64,000 bases of DNA, taken from the NCBI RefSeq assembly GCF_034190915.1, contig NW_026947491.1, positions 25,360,101-25,424,100 of the forward strand. The letters run 5' to 3'. A model generated the notes under the pieces. It was not told the origin of the DNA. It did not search any database and worked only from the letters and a program-made list of their open reading frames with translations. Made by a program: the position numbers and the translations under genes. Of the stretch, positions 1-11,902 are shown one piece after another (position 1 is the first letter of the stretch; each line of letters starts with the position of its first letter). This DNA comes from Cavia porcellus. Lineage: Eukaryota; Chordata; Mammalia; Rodentia; Caviidae.

Positions 1-3000
1 TTAAAGTTTAGGCATTTGCCAGATGTGTTTTACTTAACCTTGCATATTAACAATGACATTTTCCTATGTAATTAATATAAAATCATTAGTTATATATTTC
101 ATGGGGCTTTTGGTGCTAAGTTTTTAAAATATGGTACGTATTCACACTAAGCAATGCACCTCAATTCATACTGCCCACTTCAAGTGCACATCAGCCAGCT
201 GCGACTAGGGGCCCCATGAGGTGGCACCCAGAGCTCCATGTGTCACAGATTCATATCACAAGAAGTGGGTAAAAGACCTCAGTTGACCCTATTTGCTATT
301 CTTGTCACTGTCATAGATAAAAATGAGATTTGCTATGATTTTTTGTATCTTCTGATCTTCTGAGCCACAGTTTCAAATTGACTTTTAGTGATTCATTTAT
401 GTTTTTTGGTAATAATGCTAAACTGATCATTTTATAACTATAGGCTTGAGTTTTTTCTGAAAAATATGTAAAGTCTTTGCCATCTGCCATAATTTTTTTC
501 ATTATTCATTCAGGATAGTACCTGAACAGAAATTTTCATACTTTCTTGTCAAAATTTTATGTGGTTTAGTTTTTCTACAGCTCAGAGTTAGAGAGAGAGA
601 GAGAGAAGAGAAAGAGAGAATTTGCCTGCATTTTCCTTGCTAAACTTCCATTCATAGGTACATACAAGTTATATTTCCTCCAATAATAGAAGTACTTTAA
701 GACTTACCCATTTTTACAGATCAACTTTGCATCTTACTGAGCTCCTTCTGGCATTCTTTCACGCTGTATAAAATAATTTTTTTCTATTTAGAGTTTGATT
801 ACTACCTAACATTTTACCTGGGTTATTATGTAATTATTTTTTCATAAATCTTTTATTTTTAATTTCCTTTCAATTAAAGTATGCTTAAAGTTTAAAAATG
901 TGTATTTAGTTTATAAATGCTTTATTTAGATTTCAAATATAGGACAGTTGAATTTAAAGTCTTTAAAATCAACAAGATAGATTTTAAAGTGGATTCGGTG
1001 TAAACATCTGCAGTTTACATTATGAAAAAGCAGCAGTGATATCTTCTTGCCTGCTAAGTTTGAAGGAGGAGGCATCCAGGTTTAGCTGGGATTTAGTAAC
1101 TGTGCCCTGAAAAAAGGTTACAGTAGTATTCTCTAGCACGTGTGTGTCTGTGCGTGCCTTTCCTCTCAAGTGAAATAGAGAGTTGTGGACAGTGAGCATA
1201 GTGTACATTCACTTTGTCCAGTTTTTTGCTTAGTTTTCTATGGAGACTCAGATTGTAATATTTTAGGCCCTGCCAGCCCAGTATGTTCTCTGCCACAGCT
1301 GTTTACCTTTGTCACGGAAGCAGCCAAAGTGATATGTCTGTGTGCCAGTTAGGCTTAATTTGCAGCAGCGGACCGTGGGCTGGCTTTGGGCCGTGGGCAG
1401 TACTTTGCTGGCCCTTGTCCTGAATATGCCACAATCACCCACTTGACTTTATATAAACTGGCAGCTTAATCACCCCTTGTAATTCTGGCTTAATGTTGAG
1501 TTCTTAGACTGACCTTTTACTACAAAGAAGACAGATTCAAGTTTCACTAATTTTTGTCTGTGAAACTATATTTGTCATCTGTCTAGTTCTCCTGCTTAGT
1601 GTATTATACTATCATTTATACTTCTGCTTTAAAAGTAGTTTTTAAAAAATTTAATAGTTCCATGAAACTTCACTTCAGCTTTAACCTTCTGGCTTTTGGC
1701 CATTGTTTTTTATATATTTCCCTCTTATTTTCATTTGCTTAGAGATAAACACTCCTGAATTTGCCCCACAGTGTAAAGACAGCCTTCCAATTCACCAGGA
1801 AGGATTTGTGACAAATGTTTCTCCATGAAAATATAAGGAAATATTTAGCTCCAAGCTAAAGTAGATAGTTGCCAGGTTCTATTCGGCCAGTGTCACTAAA
1901 GCAGCTTAGCCAGGTTGAAGAGCTTTTCTTTCAGTGACACAAGTCCAATATGGTGTGCGAATACAGGTATTTGTTAATACACCAAAAGCAAAATCAGCAT
2001 AATAACCCAAATTGTTATTTAACAGGCCTGCAAGTCTGGAGCTACTGCAGGACATTTTCTGGCTGGGGCTACTGCCTGCTCCACAAATGGTTACTGTGGA
2101 AGTCTGAGTGCCGTGCTATGATTGCTGTAGGGACTGTGGCTGAAATCTGACCTTCATTACATTTACAGGTTCAGGTGTAACACTGCATTAACAGGCTGAT
2201 GCGTACATGTGTTGTGAGTTTTAGACTTTCAAGGGGAAGTAACTGGCACTAAAGATTGTTTGAGAAATGGATAGCAGACAGCTTCCTTCCTTTCAATGTC
2301 TAATCCACTCCTACCATCTGAGTTTGCTTTCAGGAAATTAACTTGGAAACCTACTTTTCAAAGATAGGTAACAAATTCTCAGAGATTACTGCCCCTTTAA
2401 AGTAAATAGTAGATTCTTTATTTATCAGGAAGTCAGTTACCTGACTACTTGTGTTGGTTGATTAGGGCTTTGGCTAGGGCTGCATGCAGATTACATTTTC
2501 TGTGGCTTTCAGAGAGCATGAGAACAGGGGCCCACCAGCAGTGTGGGTGAGCAGTCTCAGTCATCAGTTATTCCCTAACCTTCTTGCCTGCTCCCTCACC
2601 TCACATTTAAAAAATGCATGAATAAACCCCTGTAGTGCCTCATTTTCTCTGTCTTTCTGTTGTATCCCTCCACAAATGAAATAAATTAAATTGCTTTTTA
2701 GATTTTGCCAATTTGAATATTCTGAATAAACCTGAACTATCAAGCTTGTGAAGCCCTCTCAAGGCTTCAGACTACTGAAACCCAAAGGATCAATGGGGAT
2801 GAACTTGGGGTGAACTTCTGTTAGGTACCTTCTGTATGCTGGGAACCGTGATGAGTGCTCTTTATGCAACAGTGTTTAATCCTGTGTAGTTTCTGTGTGA
2901 ATTATAATGGTAACCAACTTTCTCAAGTCTCTTATTTAGACCAGTCTTTGGACCTACTTTTGGGTAATTCCAAAACCTTGGCCATCTTTAAATATAGTGC

Positions 3001-3735
3001 TATGTGCTTTCATATTTCTTGCTTAGCAAATAATATATATTTATCAAATAGCTCAGAGTTTCCGTAAAATACTGCACTGCTGCATAAATGCCAACATCAC
3101 CACTATGTCTAGATTTATTTAAGGGGAGAAGTTTATTAATTGATCAACAATTTTTATAGCAGTTAATGAAATGACATTCTGGTCAACATAAAATGAAAGA
3201 GGAAATGGAAAGCACAAGAGAAAGTCAAAACAAATACCTTATTTCTTTAGTAACACTATTTTTGCATTTATATACAAATGTGTGTTAGGTTCTACATAGA
3301 AAGTATCGAGAGATTTCTTTTTGGTTCTTGAGAAGGAAACCAGGAAGTGAACTCTTTGAAGCACTGAATCTGCTGATACCTTGCTATTGGACCTCTAAGG
3401 CTCCAGGACTGTGGGCATTGACTTATATAGTTTATACATTTCAAAAAGAAAGAATGTTCTTTTCAGTTAACAACGTGGTCAATATTCTTATGCTTCAAGC
3501 TGTGTAGGTGTTTCGGCCTTAGCATTTATAGCAGAGGATCATAAGTTGACCTTGGAGTACTTGTTTTTTTTAAACTGTCTTGATTTTTTTAGAGCAGTTT
3601 TAATTTTATCACTAAATTGAGTAGAAAGTACAGCAGGTTGCTAGATTGGCTCTAATATGCACACACATATGACTTCTAGTGTCCACATGCTCCATCAGAG
3701 AGGGTGTCAGCTGAGCCAGCTCCTCCCCTGACATA
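1..3735. other. AT-rich non-coding stretch, no gene seen
   Basis: No open reading frame here exceeds about 70 codons, and none has a recognisable domain. I could assign no interspersed repeat with confidence. The only clear local structure is a GA-rich run near 588-620, described separately. Confidence 0.6.
586..620. repeat. (GA)n simple repeat
   Basis: About 35 bases of purine-only GA dinucleotides with a few interruptions. It is an ordinary microsatellite. Confidence 0.8.
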
Positions 3736-3739
3736 TCCT

Positions 3740-4346
3740 CACCATGCAAAGCCCATGGTTCACTTGGGGTTCACTACTGCCATTTTGCATTCCATAAGTT
3801 TGGACAAGTATGTACTGACCCATAGCCACCATTCTAGTCATGCAGGTTAGTTTCACTGTCCTAAAACTCCTCTGTTCATGTCTCCATCGTAATTCATGGC
3901 AAACACTGAACTTTTTACTGCCTCTGTGATTTTGCCTTTTCAAGGGTCCCTTGCATGAAATCATACATTGTGCAGCCTTTTCAGATTGATGCTTTCACTT
4001 AGTAATGCTGGTTTATTTTCTCCATGTCAGCTGCTCTCTTGTAGTGTTGAGTTACATTCCATTGTTCAGGTGCACCAGTTTGTCTGTTCTCCTACCACGT
4101 GGTTGCCCTCAAATTTTGTCAGTTATGAGTAAAGCTGCTATAAGCATTTTTGTGAAGTTCTGTGCAGACATAGGTTTCTAACTCTATTGAGTAACTACCA
4201 AGGAACATGATTGCCAAATTACATAGTAAGAGTATATCTAGTTTTGTAAGAAACCACCAAACTGTTATTCGATGTGCTTTACCATTGATAATTTCCACCA
4301 GCAATGAATTCCTGTTGCTCCACATCTCCACCAGCATTGAATGAGT
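3740..4346 (-). mobile_element. Old L1 LINE 3'-end remnant, antisense
   Basis: The plus strand reads like the reverse complement of an ancient mammalian L1 3' end. It has the order seen in such copies: a 'gaaatcatacattgtgcagcc' type segment, then 'cttttcagattgatgctttc', 'ttcacttagtaatgctg' and 'taaagctgctataagcat', ending near 'tccaccagcattg'. The reading frame is destroyed by many stops and indels. The assignment rests on remembered family sequence, so the subfamily is not given and the ends are approximate. Confidence 0.7.
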
Positions 4347-7315
4347 CTGAGCTCTAGATTAGATGCATTTTAATGGATGGCTAACACACCATTTTAAAGC
4401 ATAGTGCAGTGTTTTAATAGACAGTGTCACATAGCCGGGTTATTCTGGGTTATAACAAAAGCTTGCACATCTGTTTCCCCTCACCCTCTCCATGTAAGTT
4501 AATCATTGCCCTATGCAGGCATCTTGAGTTTGCTTTCTCTCATGTACAACTGTCACTTCAAATGGAGTATTATTTCCTAGAGAAACAGAGTGGTTCTTCC
4601 CAATGGAAAAGAGAAGGGGTTACCAGTTCCCAAGACAAGTCTTCAACTTTTTGGGTTATGGATTCAGTCTTCCTATTGGTTTAACACTAATTGAATTGAT
4701 GGTATTGAGTCCTAGTATACAAACTTATGAAAAAAATGATTTTAAAAGTAGAATCCCACTTTGTTAAGTTTTACTAGGTACAGAATTTTTACCAGGTACT
4801 GAAATGCGTGTGTCCTCATTTGCAAGCTGTTCCTTCCAATAGCATTTTCTTTGGGATTTGCAGACCATCTGTGGAGTGGGAATGAACTGCCATACAAAAT
4901 TTGGTTTGGGTTTACAGGTTAATGATGCCACAACATATCTAGAGAATTGGGGGTTTACTACTTCTCTACTGAGGCTTTCTGGGAGAGCAAAAGGGGCTTC
5001 TCCAGCAGACTTGAGAAGGTTCAGAGTGCTGCGGAAGGCAGAAGGGAGAGTGGCCTGCATTTCTGGGGTGCTTCGGGGATGGGGCCTGGAAGAGGTTGTG
5101 GTGCATGATATGAACCTATTGCAAGGGACACAGAGAACACCCAGCCTCCCACCAGACTGCCAGACACAAGAAAAGGGAAGCAAAGGATGAGGCTTACAAG
5201 ACGTCTCAGTCAAATTTCACAACGTGGAGTCAGTTCAGTACATTGAGTCTTCAGGTTTGTAAGAGAAAGATCATTTCATTAATACAGAATAGAGGGAAAG
5301 TGCAGACAATGCTTTTGATATGGTTTCTATGAGGTATGCCAAAGTCTAAGTGGAGTCTCTGTCATGCCTAACAAGCTTGGCTGGCTTCCCGAAAACCAGG
5401 CTTATCTCCTTTTTGATCACTGTTAAGAAAGAAAAACTATATATTTTTATTGTCTATCTTTGTTCGTGAGGCTTTTTCTTGAAAAACCTTATGACATTAG
5501 AGACTCTTAATATATTATTTGATTCAATGTCTTTTGAACTTCAGCCTGGGACTCAACACATCTTTTTAGGTGATTTCTGCGGTCAGTAAATTTTCTCCAG
5601 TGTGGGCATAATTAGGCACTTTTTTGCAGAATGCTCTACATTAACTGTATTTGTCACCTGTATACAGCCACTTGCAATTTTTAAATAAACCAATGATAGT
5701 GAATCTTCCTCCTAATACTTGTGCTTTCTCACCCTACATATTGTAGAACATTAACCCAGTTTTTTTATTTTCATTTTTATTGGCACATGTTTGTGGTACA
5801 CAATGATCGTATCTGTTGTGGGGAGCTGGAACCTGCACACAGCATATCTGAATTCTTTTCCTCCCGCTCCCATCTCTTGGTGCTTTCTTATTGGCAGAAC
5901 ACCTCTCTCAGGGAAATACTGTGTATGTGGTGGAATATAGGTTAGAGCATAGAAGAATTTTAGAAACAATGACTGCATTTGATGTGTGAAGAATAAAGCA
6001 GCAGAGTTGAGATCAGTTCACAACGGCTGTGACCAGCTATCCTGTATCTCTGCTGAGAACAGAACAAAAGAATATGCTCAGAGGAAAGGAGAAAAAATTT
6101 AGAAAATGCTTGAAAAACACCTCAGAATAGCAAGGAAGGTCTGGAGGAAAAAAAAAACCCTTTGCTTAACAGGCCTATTTGAAAGTGTTTATTTTTGAAT
6201 CTCTTTATAAGTAGAAGAACAAAGTAAATTCTGTGACTGCAGCCATCCAGGTGAGGTGGTGGATCTCAATCTTTTGCACTCATAGATCTCTCAGGATTAC
6301 TGGATACATATGTGGAGAGAACATTCACATGAAGCGACCTTTCTCCTTAGCCCCAAATGTATGTAGGGCCATTCAGCACTAACGTTAGGCTGCTCGGTAG
6401 GAAAACACATATTCCAGAAGGCAGGAGTTCTTTTGCATAGCTTAGTACTTACCAGAGTCATTTTTTATTATTGACTGGCTATGTTCATATAGGATTTTCA
6501 GTTTATCTCAGAATCTGCCTTTGCATCTTGTTACTCATTTAATATTCCATTTACTTGAAGTGTTAGATACACTGTCATATTTGTAGGACTATGTTTCGAA
6601 TAAAAAGGCCTTTTTACCAAAGTTCACAAGGATGAGAAATATAATACTAGCAACTTTTAATATGTATGGCACAGTCCTCTACCAGGTTTATCATAGGAAC
6701 ATCAAACCCATTTCACTGGTGATAAACTGAGACTTAGGAAGGTTAGCTAATTTCCTGAGGTGTTTATTAAGCACTTCCTGAATGCCTAACACAACAGGAG
6801 AAGAAATGAGAACCAAAACAAACAGTCAGTAAGCTGTTAAACCATACCTTTAACAACTTTAATTACATTTTAAAATATCTGTGCTTGCAATTATTAAAAA
6901 TGAAGTTGGTGGACTTATGGTTTAATTTTATGCCAAATAAATAGTGTGGAGTGTTGACTTTTCCAAAACTCTTGATGATGGTTTAAGAATTGTAGTATCC
7001 ATTATAGATGCATTGATCACGGTCACTGAACAGACATACCTCAGATACGTGAACTTAAGAAACAGAAAATTTCAAATTTGTGCAAAAAATCTTTAAACCC
7101 AAAGATTAATTACCCATAGTTTTGTACATACAGAAAATGACTGGTAGTTTAATGATGATATTAAATGGTCAAGGATAATCAAAAAATATGGTGAAGGCTT
7201 ACATTTTTTTTTAAAGTTATTGCAGTAAAAGACATAGTACCATTAAAACCCCCAAAGATACCACCCCTGCTTTAATCAAACTTTTTACATCATTCTTGTC
7301 ACTTTCCTTCGTACC
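4347..7315. other. Non-coding stretch, no gene seen
   Basis: Reading frames of 110 and 149 codons overlap on opposite strands at 4764-5213. They show no domain, no splice context and a codon pattern like random sequence, so they are not called as genes. No well-defined repeat was recognised. Confidence 0.55.
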
Positions 7316-7317
7316 AC

Positions 7318-7424
7318 TGTTTTTGAGGTAGCGTCTCACAATATAGTCCAGGCTGGCCCGCCACTCGTGTCAATCCTCCTGTTTCAGCCTCCCAAGTGCT
7401 GGGATTACAGTTGTGTCCAGCTCA
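7318..7424 (-). mobile_element. B1 SINE, minus strand
   Basis: The reverse complement shows a B1/7SL-derived SINE. The plus strand carries the antisense hallmarks 'gcctcccaagtgctgggatt' and 'agtccaggctggcc'. The copy is diverged and lacks a clean A tail or target duplication. Confidence 0.85.
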
Positions 7425-7820
7425 TACTAGTCACTTTCTGAAGCAATTCTGGAAGTCCCCTTTTATGAGTGTCAAGTGTCTGTAGTTGTTCTATTGTGGT
7501 TGCCTCAATGTCCTGAATCATTTCAAACATTTACCTTCACAGTCATTTTGACTTTGGAGAAAAGTCAGCAGTTGCAAAGTTCTAGATTCTGAGTAAAGTG
7601 GTGGAGAACACAATATGGGTAATGCATTTACAAGTCTGTATTTCCACTGGGCAGCCCTTGGCAGCAGCATTCACCATGTTTTTGATCATCCTTCCTAAAA
7701 ACATGAAAGAAGGCTTCTAGAACTGCTTCAGAAAGTGGCCAGGAGGGGATTTTGAGGGGGATTAGTGGCATTGTGTCTTTTACTGTAGTAATTTTTTAAA
7801 AATGTGAACATTCACCTTAT
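7425..7820. mobile_element. Mariner-derived DNA transposon remnant, foldback type (copy 1)
   Basis: This segment is homologous to 52090-52540. The antisense of about 7430-7565 translates, through frameshifts, to a mariner (Tc1/IS630) transposase C-terminal stretch. That stretch covers the block after the DDE catalytic core, with FxPK-like and 'KALxKxDFQNCF'-like motifs. The sense strand near 7700-7760 encodes a similar end, with 'NCFRKW'-like residues. So transposase-end sequence occurs in both orientations, as expected for an internally deleted, palindromic non-autonomous derivative. It is inactive. The family name is uncertain. Confidence 0.6.
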
Positions 7821-8139
7821 ACTTTGCTTAAATACTGGCTTCCTCACCTATGCTTGCCATTTTACTCTCTGTGATTCACCCATGGGCAGCTACTGTCTGA
7901 AAATGTTAAATGGAAAGTTCTTGGGGAAAAAAGCAAGTATTTAATAGTAGATTGCATACAATTTTGAGTAGCAGGATGAAATCTCACAGTGTCCCACCTG
8001 CGTGCAAGTCTTCCCTCATTTCCACGCTATGTCCAGCTCCCAGCTAGTCACTGAGAAGCAGATGAGCTGTCCCAACCTCCCATCACTGTATAGAGGGACC
8101 ACTGTCACTTGCCACACTGTATCCCAACACATAGCACTG

Positions 8140-8360
8140 TACTGTTTCAGAGCATCGCGAAAAGAAAGAGTGATTGTTGTATGTGAAAGTGTGGAAGAGA
8201 GAGAGACCATATTCATGTAACTACGTTACTGTACATTGTAATAATTGTCCTGTTATCACTTATTGTTAACATCTTACTGTGCTTAGTTTATAAGTTGAAC
8301 TTTCTAACAGGTCTGTATATGTAAGAAAAAGCATGGTTTACGTAAGGCTGGAGATCACTT
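8140..8360 (+). mobile_element. Tigger-like (pogo) DNA transposon 3' remnant
   Basis: The stretch resembles the 3' non-coding end of mammalian Tigger elements as I remember it. It has an 'ataattgtcctgttatca'-type block, then 'aacatcttactgtgcttag', 'ttataagttgaactttc' and 'ggtctgtatatgtaagaaaa'. It breaks off before the terminal inverted repeat. No transposase remains. Assigned from remembered sequence, hence moderate confidence. Confidence 0.55.
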
Positions 8361-8362
8361 GT

Positions 8363-8537
8363 AGTTTTCTCTAATGTCCATAGTTTTGTCAAAGAGGACA
8401 AAGACTTTAAATAATATTAATATTTTGAGGAGGTTTTTTTCCACTTTACAGATTTAAACAAACTGAAGCATAGGCATGATAGATGTCTGTGAAACACTGA
8501 TGCCATCTACACTTCTACCTACATGAGTAGGAGCAGA
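8363..8537. repeat. Left arm of ~175-bp imperfect inverted repeat
   Basis: This arm aligns to the reverse complement of 8823-8997 along its whole length. Shared blocks include 'tctctaatgtccatagtt', 'gaggacaaagacttta', 'aaactgaagcatagg' and 'tgatgccatctacacttcta'. There are scattered substitutions and small indels; identity is roughly 85% by eye. The arms are separated by about 285 bases. The transcript could fold into a long hairpin. Confidence 0.85.
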
Positions 8538-8822
8538 GTAACTGGTGGATCTAGCGATACCGTGCATGTCACATGTTTTCTTTCCAGTCTCCTCCTATCA
8601 TGATTATCCAGAGGCATTTGAAGGGTTTTTTCCCTCCCTTTTTCTTCTCTTTGGCTTGTGTATTCATCTTTATACATGTCAAACATCTATTCTGATTGCC
8701 AGGTTCAAGGCAAAACCATAGTCCTCTTCTCAAGGTACTTGGTGTGTAAAGGGAAGCAGGTTTGGGAGCTCCGTAGCATCCTCTGGTGAACACTGCTGGG
8801 AGGCAAAGTGGTCAATGACTGT

Positions 8823-8997
8823 TCCTCCTCTTGTAGGTAGAAGTGTAGATGGCATCAGTGTATCACAGACCCTCTTATCATTCCTATGCTTCAGTTTTTT
8901 TAAATCTGCAAAGTGAAAAAAAAAACCCTTAAAACATTAATATTACATAAAGTCTTTGTCCTCTATGACAGAACTATGGACATTAGAGAAAAACGCT
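8823..8997. repeat. Right arm of ~175-bp imperfect inverted repeat
   Basis: Reverse-complement partner of 8363-8537. The divergence between the arms shows that the inversion is old. No terminal motif of a known transposon was recognised at the outer ends. Confidence 0.85.
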
Positions 8998-10608
8998 AAA
9001 GATATTCAAGTGGGTCCATGTGGCTCAGCCAGGCCTGCTAAGGAAGCCAGAGGAGATGCGTGACCAAACACAGACATGTCAGAAAAAATGGAAAGGAGTA
9101 TGAGGACCAGCTCATATAGACCATGCTGTATACTATCTCGGGGACTCAGACTTTATCCTGAATGATGTTAATTAGGTGTAAGAGCTGGACAAAGGTCAGC
9201 AGAAGAGGAGCATGGTAGTGCACTCAGGTTAGCAAGAGCCCACTGGCAGCAGTATGTAAGCAGAGTGGACTAAGTTTCATACAAAGTGTGGGCAGCTGTT
9301 CACGAGGGCACTGGGAGGTCCATGCATGTACAGTGAGAACATGGTAAGAATGTGCATAAAACAGGTTCCAAGGGCAGAATCTGGAGGTTTGCAGTAGATC
9401 CTATGTGAGGGATGAGGTAATTCCCCAATTTCCGGCTTTGGTGACCAGGTAAAGGGCAGCAGTGTTAATTGAGAGGGGAGATGAGCTCACTCATATGGTT
9501 AACGTGTTGTATTGGTGGTGTGCATGAACGTTGGACCAGGCTGTGGAAAACATGATCAGATATGAGACTGTGGTACAGGAGAAAAATCTGGACTATGGAT
9601 AATGAAATAGTTTCAGGTCCACAAATGACATATATACGTAGTATGTGAAGTGCTGTGTATGGATAAGATTGTCAGTAGCTGCACTGCAAATGAAAACAGG
9701 GGGCTTGGGGTGACACTGAAGGAACCCTCCCAAGAGTCAGAATGGGACAGGGGGGCTCCATATGGTGTCTTCGTGTGATCAGAGAACACCTTATCTGCCA
9801 CAGCTGAGCAGTTGTTTGATGAATATGTGATCAGTTTATGACACTTACAGTGTAAATGGCACCATGAGGAGTTGAACAGCATACAGCTTTCCTTAGCCCT
9901 GTCTAGTAGCCAACAGAATAAAATGTGCTGGAAAGGAGACTAGGAAGCAGCTACCAGGCACATAAGAAAGAATAATCAAGAGGTATAGAAATAACAAGAA
10001 TAGAGTTTCAAGACAGGAAGTGTGGTCAACACCACCAACTGCTGCTTAGATGTCAGATGTTGCCTGAAAGTATTCAATGATCTTAAACATGGATATTGTC
10101 TCTCTCCTGCCTCTTGAAAATGCTTTGTTCTCAGTGACTGTCTGGCTTCACCCCCTCTGCCCTCTAGAGACCCCAACTGTATCTTCTTGTCTTTCTCTTT
10201 TGCTATAGGGTTAGCTATGTTCCTGTTTTGGATCTAAGGGTATTCTATTTTATGTTTTCTCATTCGTGTACTGTTGACAGCCACAATAGATCTGACTGAA
10301 CAGTACACACAACGTTTACAGGCTTCTTGTTAAGACTTTGGAAGCACAGCCATTTCACCCATAGTTCTTGTAGATTGCCTCACAGTTCCCACAATATGCA
10401 TGTGAGCATTCTTTATATTTGAATGAAGGAAAAAAGAGAATGCAAAGTCTCTGTCAAACACCATCATCTTTTTATCAGGAAAATTTTATCAGAGAGTCAT
10501 ATCTAAGCATCTGGTTCTTTAAGTTCTGCCTTATTGTCTGTGTGCAGATTGGAGTTAGGGGCGTAAATATGAGAAATCATGTAATAAACATATCGAAAAA
10601 GCAAGAAC
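8998..10608. other. Non-coding stretch, no gene or repeat recognised
   Basis: Only short reading frames without recognisable domains occur. I could not assign any repeat family. Confidence 0.5.
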
Positions 10609-10722
10609 TTTGGAGCTGCACAGTGGTGCATGTTCTTAATTCTAGCACTCAAGAGGCTGAGACTGGAGGATTATGAGTTAAAGGCCAGCCTGTGCCACAT
10701 AGCAGAACTCTATCAGAAAGAA
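10609..10722 (+). mobile_element. B1 SINE, plus strand
   Basis: A diverged B1 is visible from 'gctgcacagtggtgcatg' through 'aggctgagactggagga' to 'aaaggccagcctgtgccaca'. It runs into an A-rich tail that has grown into the purine tract that follows. Confidence 0.85.
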
Positions 10723-10885
10723 GAAAGGAAAGAAGGAAAAAACAAGAGGGGAGGAGAGGGAGAAAAAGGAGAGAAGAGGGGAGAGGAGGGGAGGGGAGAG
10801 GAGAGGAAAAGATGGGAGAGAAGGGGAGAGAGGAGAGAAGAAAGGAAAAGGAAGGAGGGAAGGGAAGAAAGGGGAGGAGGGAGAA
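10723..10885. repeat. Polypurine (GGGA/GAAA)n tract seeded by a B1 tail
   Basis: About 160 bases of almost pure A/G on the plus strand. They lie directly downstream of the B1 and probably expanded from its A-rich tail. Long reading frames rich in Arg, Glu, Lys and Gly, and their antisense counterparts rich in Phe, Leu, Pro and Ser, are by-products of this composition and not genes. Such tracts can form triplex DNA. Confidence 0.85.
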
Positions 10886-11467
10886 CTTTACTTTCAAAGA
10901 CCTTTCCTTTATAGTGAGACTTTTAATAATAGAATGACTTGGCTAACCATAATGCATAATAGCATTACTCACCTATTTAATTGTGAATATTGGCTTTGTT
11001 ATCTCTAGGCAGTAGTTATCACTGTTCACTGAACAGCTCTGTCCAGTATGGTGGCCACTAGATACATGATTAACTTTACTGCTAACTACTAGATACTAGA
11101 TTAACTTTAAAGTTAAGATTCAATTAGTTAAAATGAAGTAAAACTAAAAATTCTCTTTCACTTTTATACTAGCCACATTTCTGGTGTACAGCCACCACCA
11201 TAGACTCAGGCGGCTGCCATACTGTGTAGCACAGATCTAGAATGTTCCCTCCACCACAGGAAGCTGTGCCACAGTGTTCTGTGCCAGAATAGTTTTGATG
11301 GTTCTGACCATTCTAGGCTTGTGATGATGACTTTGAGGAAATATTCAAGCCCTTCAGTAACAGTATACAATTCACATTGCATCACATAGGAGACTGTTTT
11401 GTTTGTGGTTTATTTCATGTAAAAATCTAAGAAAAGAAAAATTGACCTTCATCCAGCTTCTACAGAT

Positions 11468-11517
11468 TTCCAAGTACCTTATACTTATTATCTTCCAAGT
11501 ACCTTATACTTATTATC
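11468..11517. repeat. Perfect tandem duplication of 25 bp
   Basis: The unit starting 'ttccaagtacc' and ending 'cttattatc' occurs twice in direct succession (11468-11492 and 11493-11517) without a mismatch. Confidence 0.9.
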
Positions 11518-11567
11518 TTATTATTTGTTAATCCTGTGTCACTTTATAAATCAAGGCAGTACGGTTA

Positions 11568-11582
11568 AGAGATGACAAGTGG
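11568..11582 (+). repeat. Target-site duplication (left) of HAL1-like copy
   Basis: The 15-mer AGAGATGACAAGTGG recurs at 13401-13415, immediately after the A-rich tail of the enclosed element. It is a duplication of the length made by L1-encoded target-primed reverse transcription. Confidence 0.9.
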
Positions 11583-11902
11583 GGAAAATTATCAAAATAA
11601 CAACAGACTTATCAACACAGACTCTTAAGTCAAGAAGGGAATGGGGAGAAATATTCCAAGTCCTGAAAGAAAATAATATGCAACTAAGACTCATATACCC
11701 GTCAAAATTCTCTCTCAAAATTAATGGAGAAATAAGATGCTTCCAAGACAAGGAGGAGCTGTGTGAGTTCATGGCCACCAATCCAACCCTACAGAGAGTG
11801 CTGAAGGATAGTCCAGAGAAAGAGAGGAAGGAATACCAGGATTCCAGCAACAGTGGCAGAGAGGCCTCAATGAATGGGGCAGACAGTGGAATGAGGGAAT
11901 AA
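11583..11902 (+). pseudogene. L1-type ORF1p fragment: end of RRM plus C-terminal domain
   Basis: An open frame of about 105 codons encodes the end of the RRM and the C-terminal domain of an L1 ORF1 RNA-binding, nucleic-acid-chaperone protein. Visible features are 'KSRREWGEIFQVLKE', then 'LRLIYPSKFSLKING', 'CFQDKEELCEF' and 'TLQRVLKD', which match the usual order in this domain. The N-terminal coiled coil and most of the RRM are missing because the copy is 5' truncated. The frame ends with a Ser/Gly/Glu-rich tail and a stop at the start of the 3' region. The corresponding part of the copy at 48151-48390 is clearly homologous. Confidence 0.75.

Noticed and set aside
4764..5213. 149-codon minus-strand and 110-codon plus-strand overlapping frames
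   Set aside because: No domain, no splice context and no codon bias; opposite-strand overlap is consistent with chance in locally GC-richer DNA.
10630..10937. Long Arg/Glu/Lys/Gly-rich and antisense Phe/Leu/Pro/Ser-rich reading frames
   Set aside because: They lie in a polypurine tract and are compositional artefacts.
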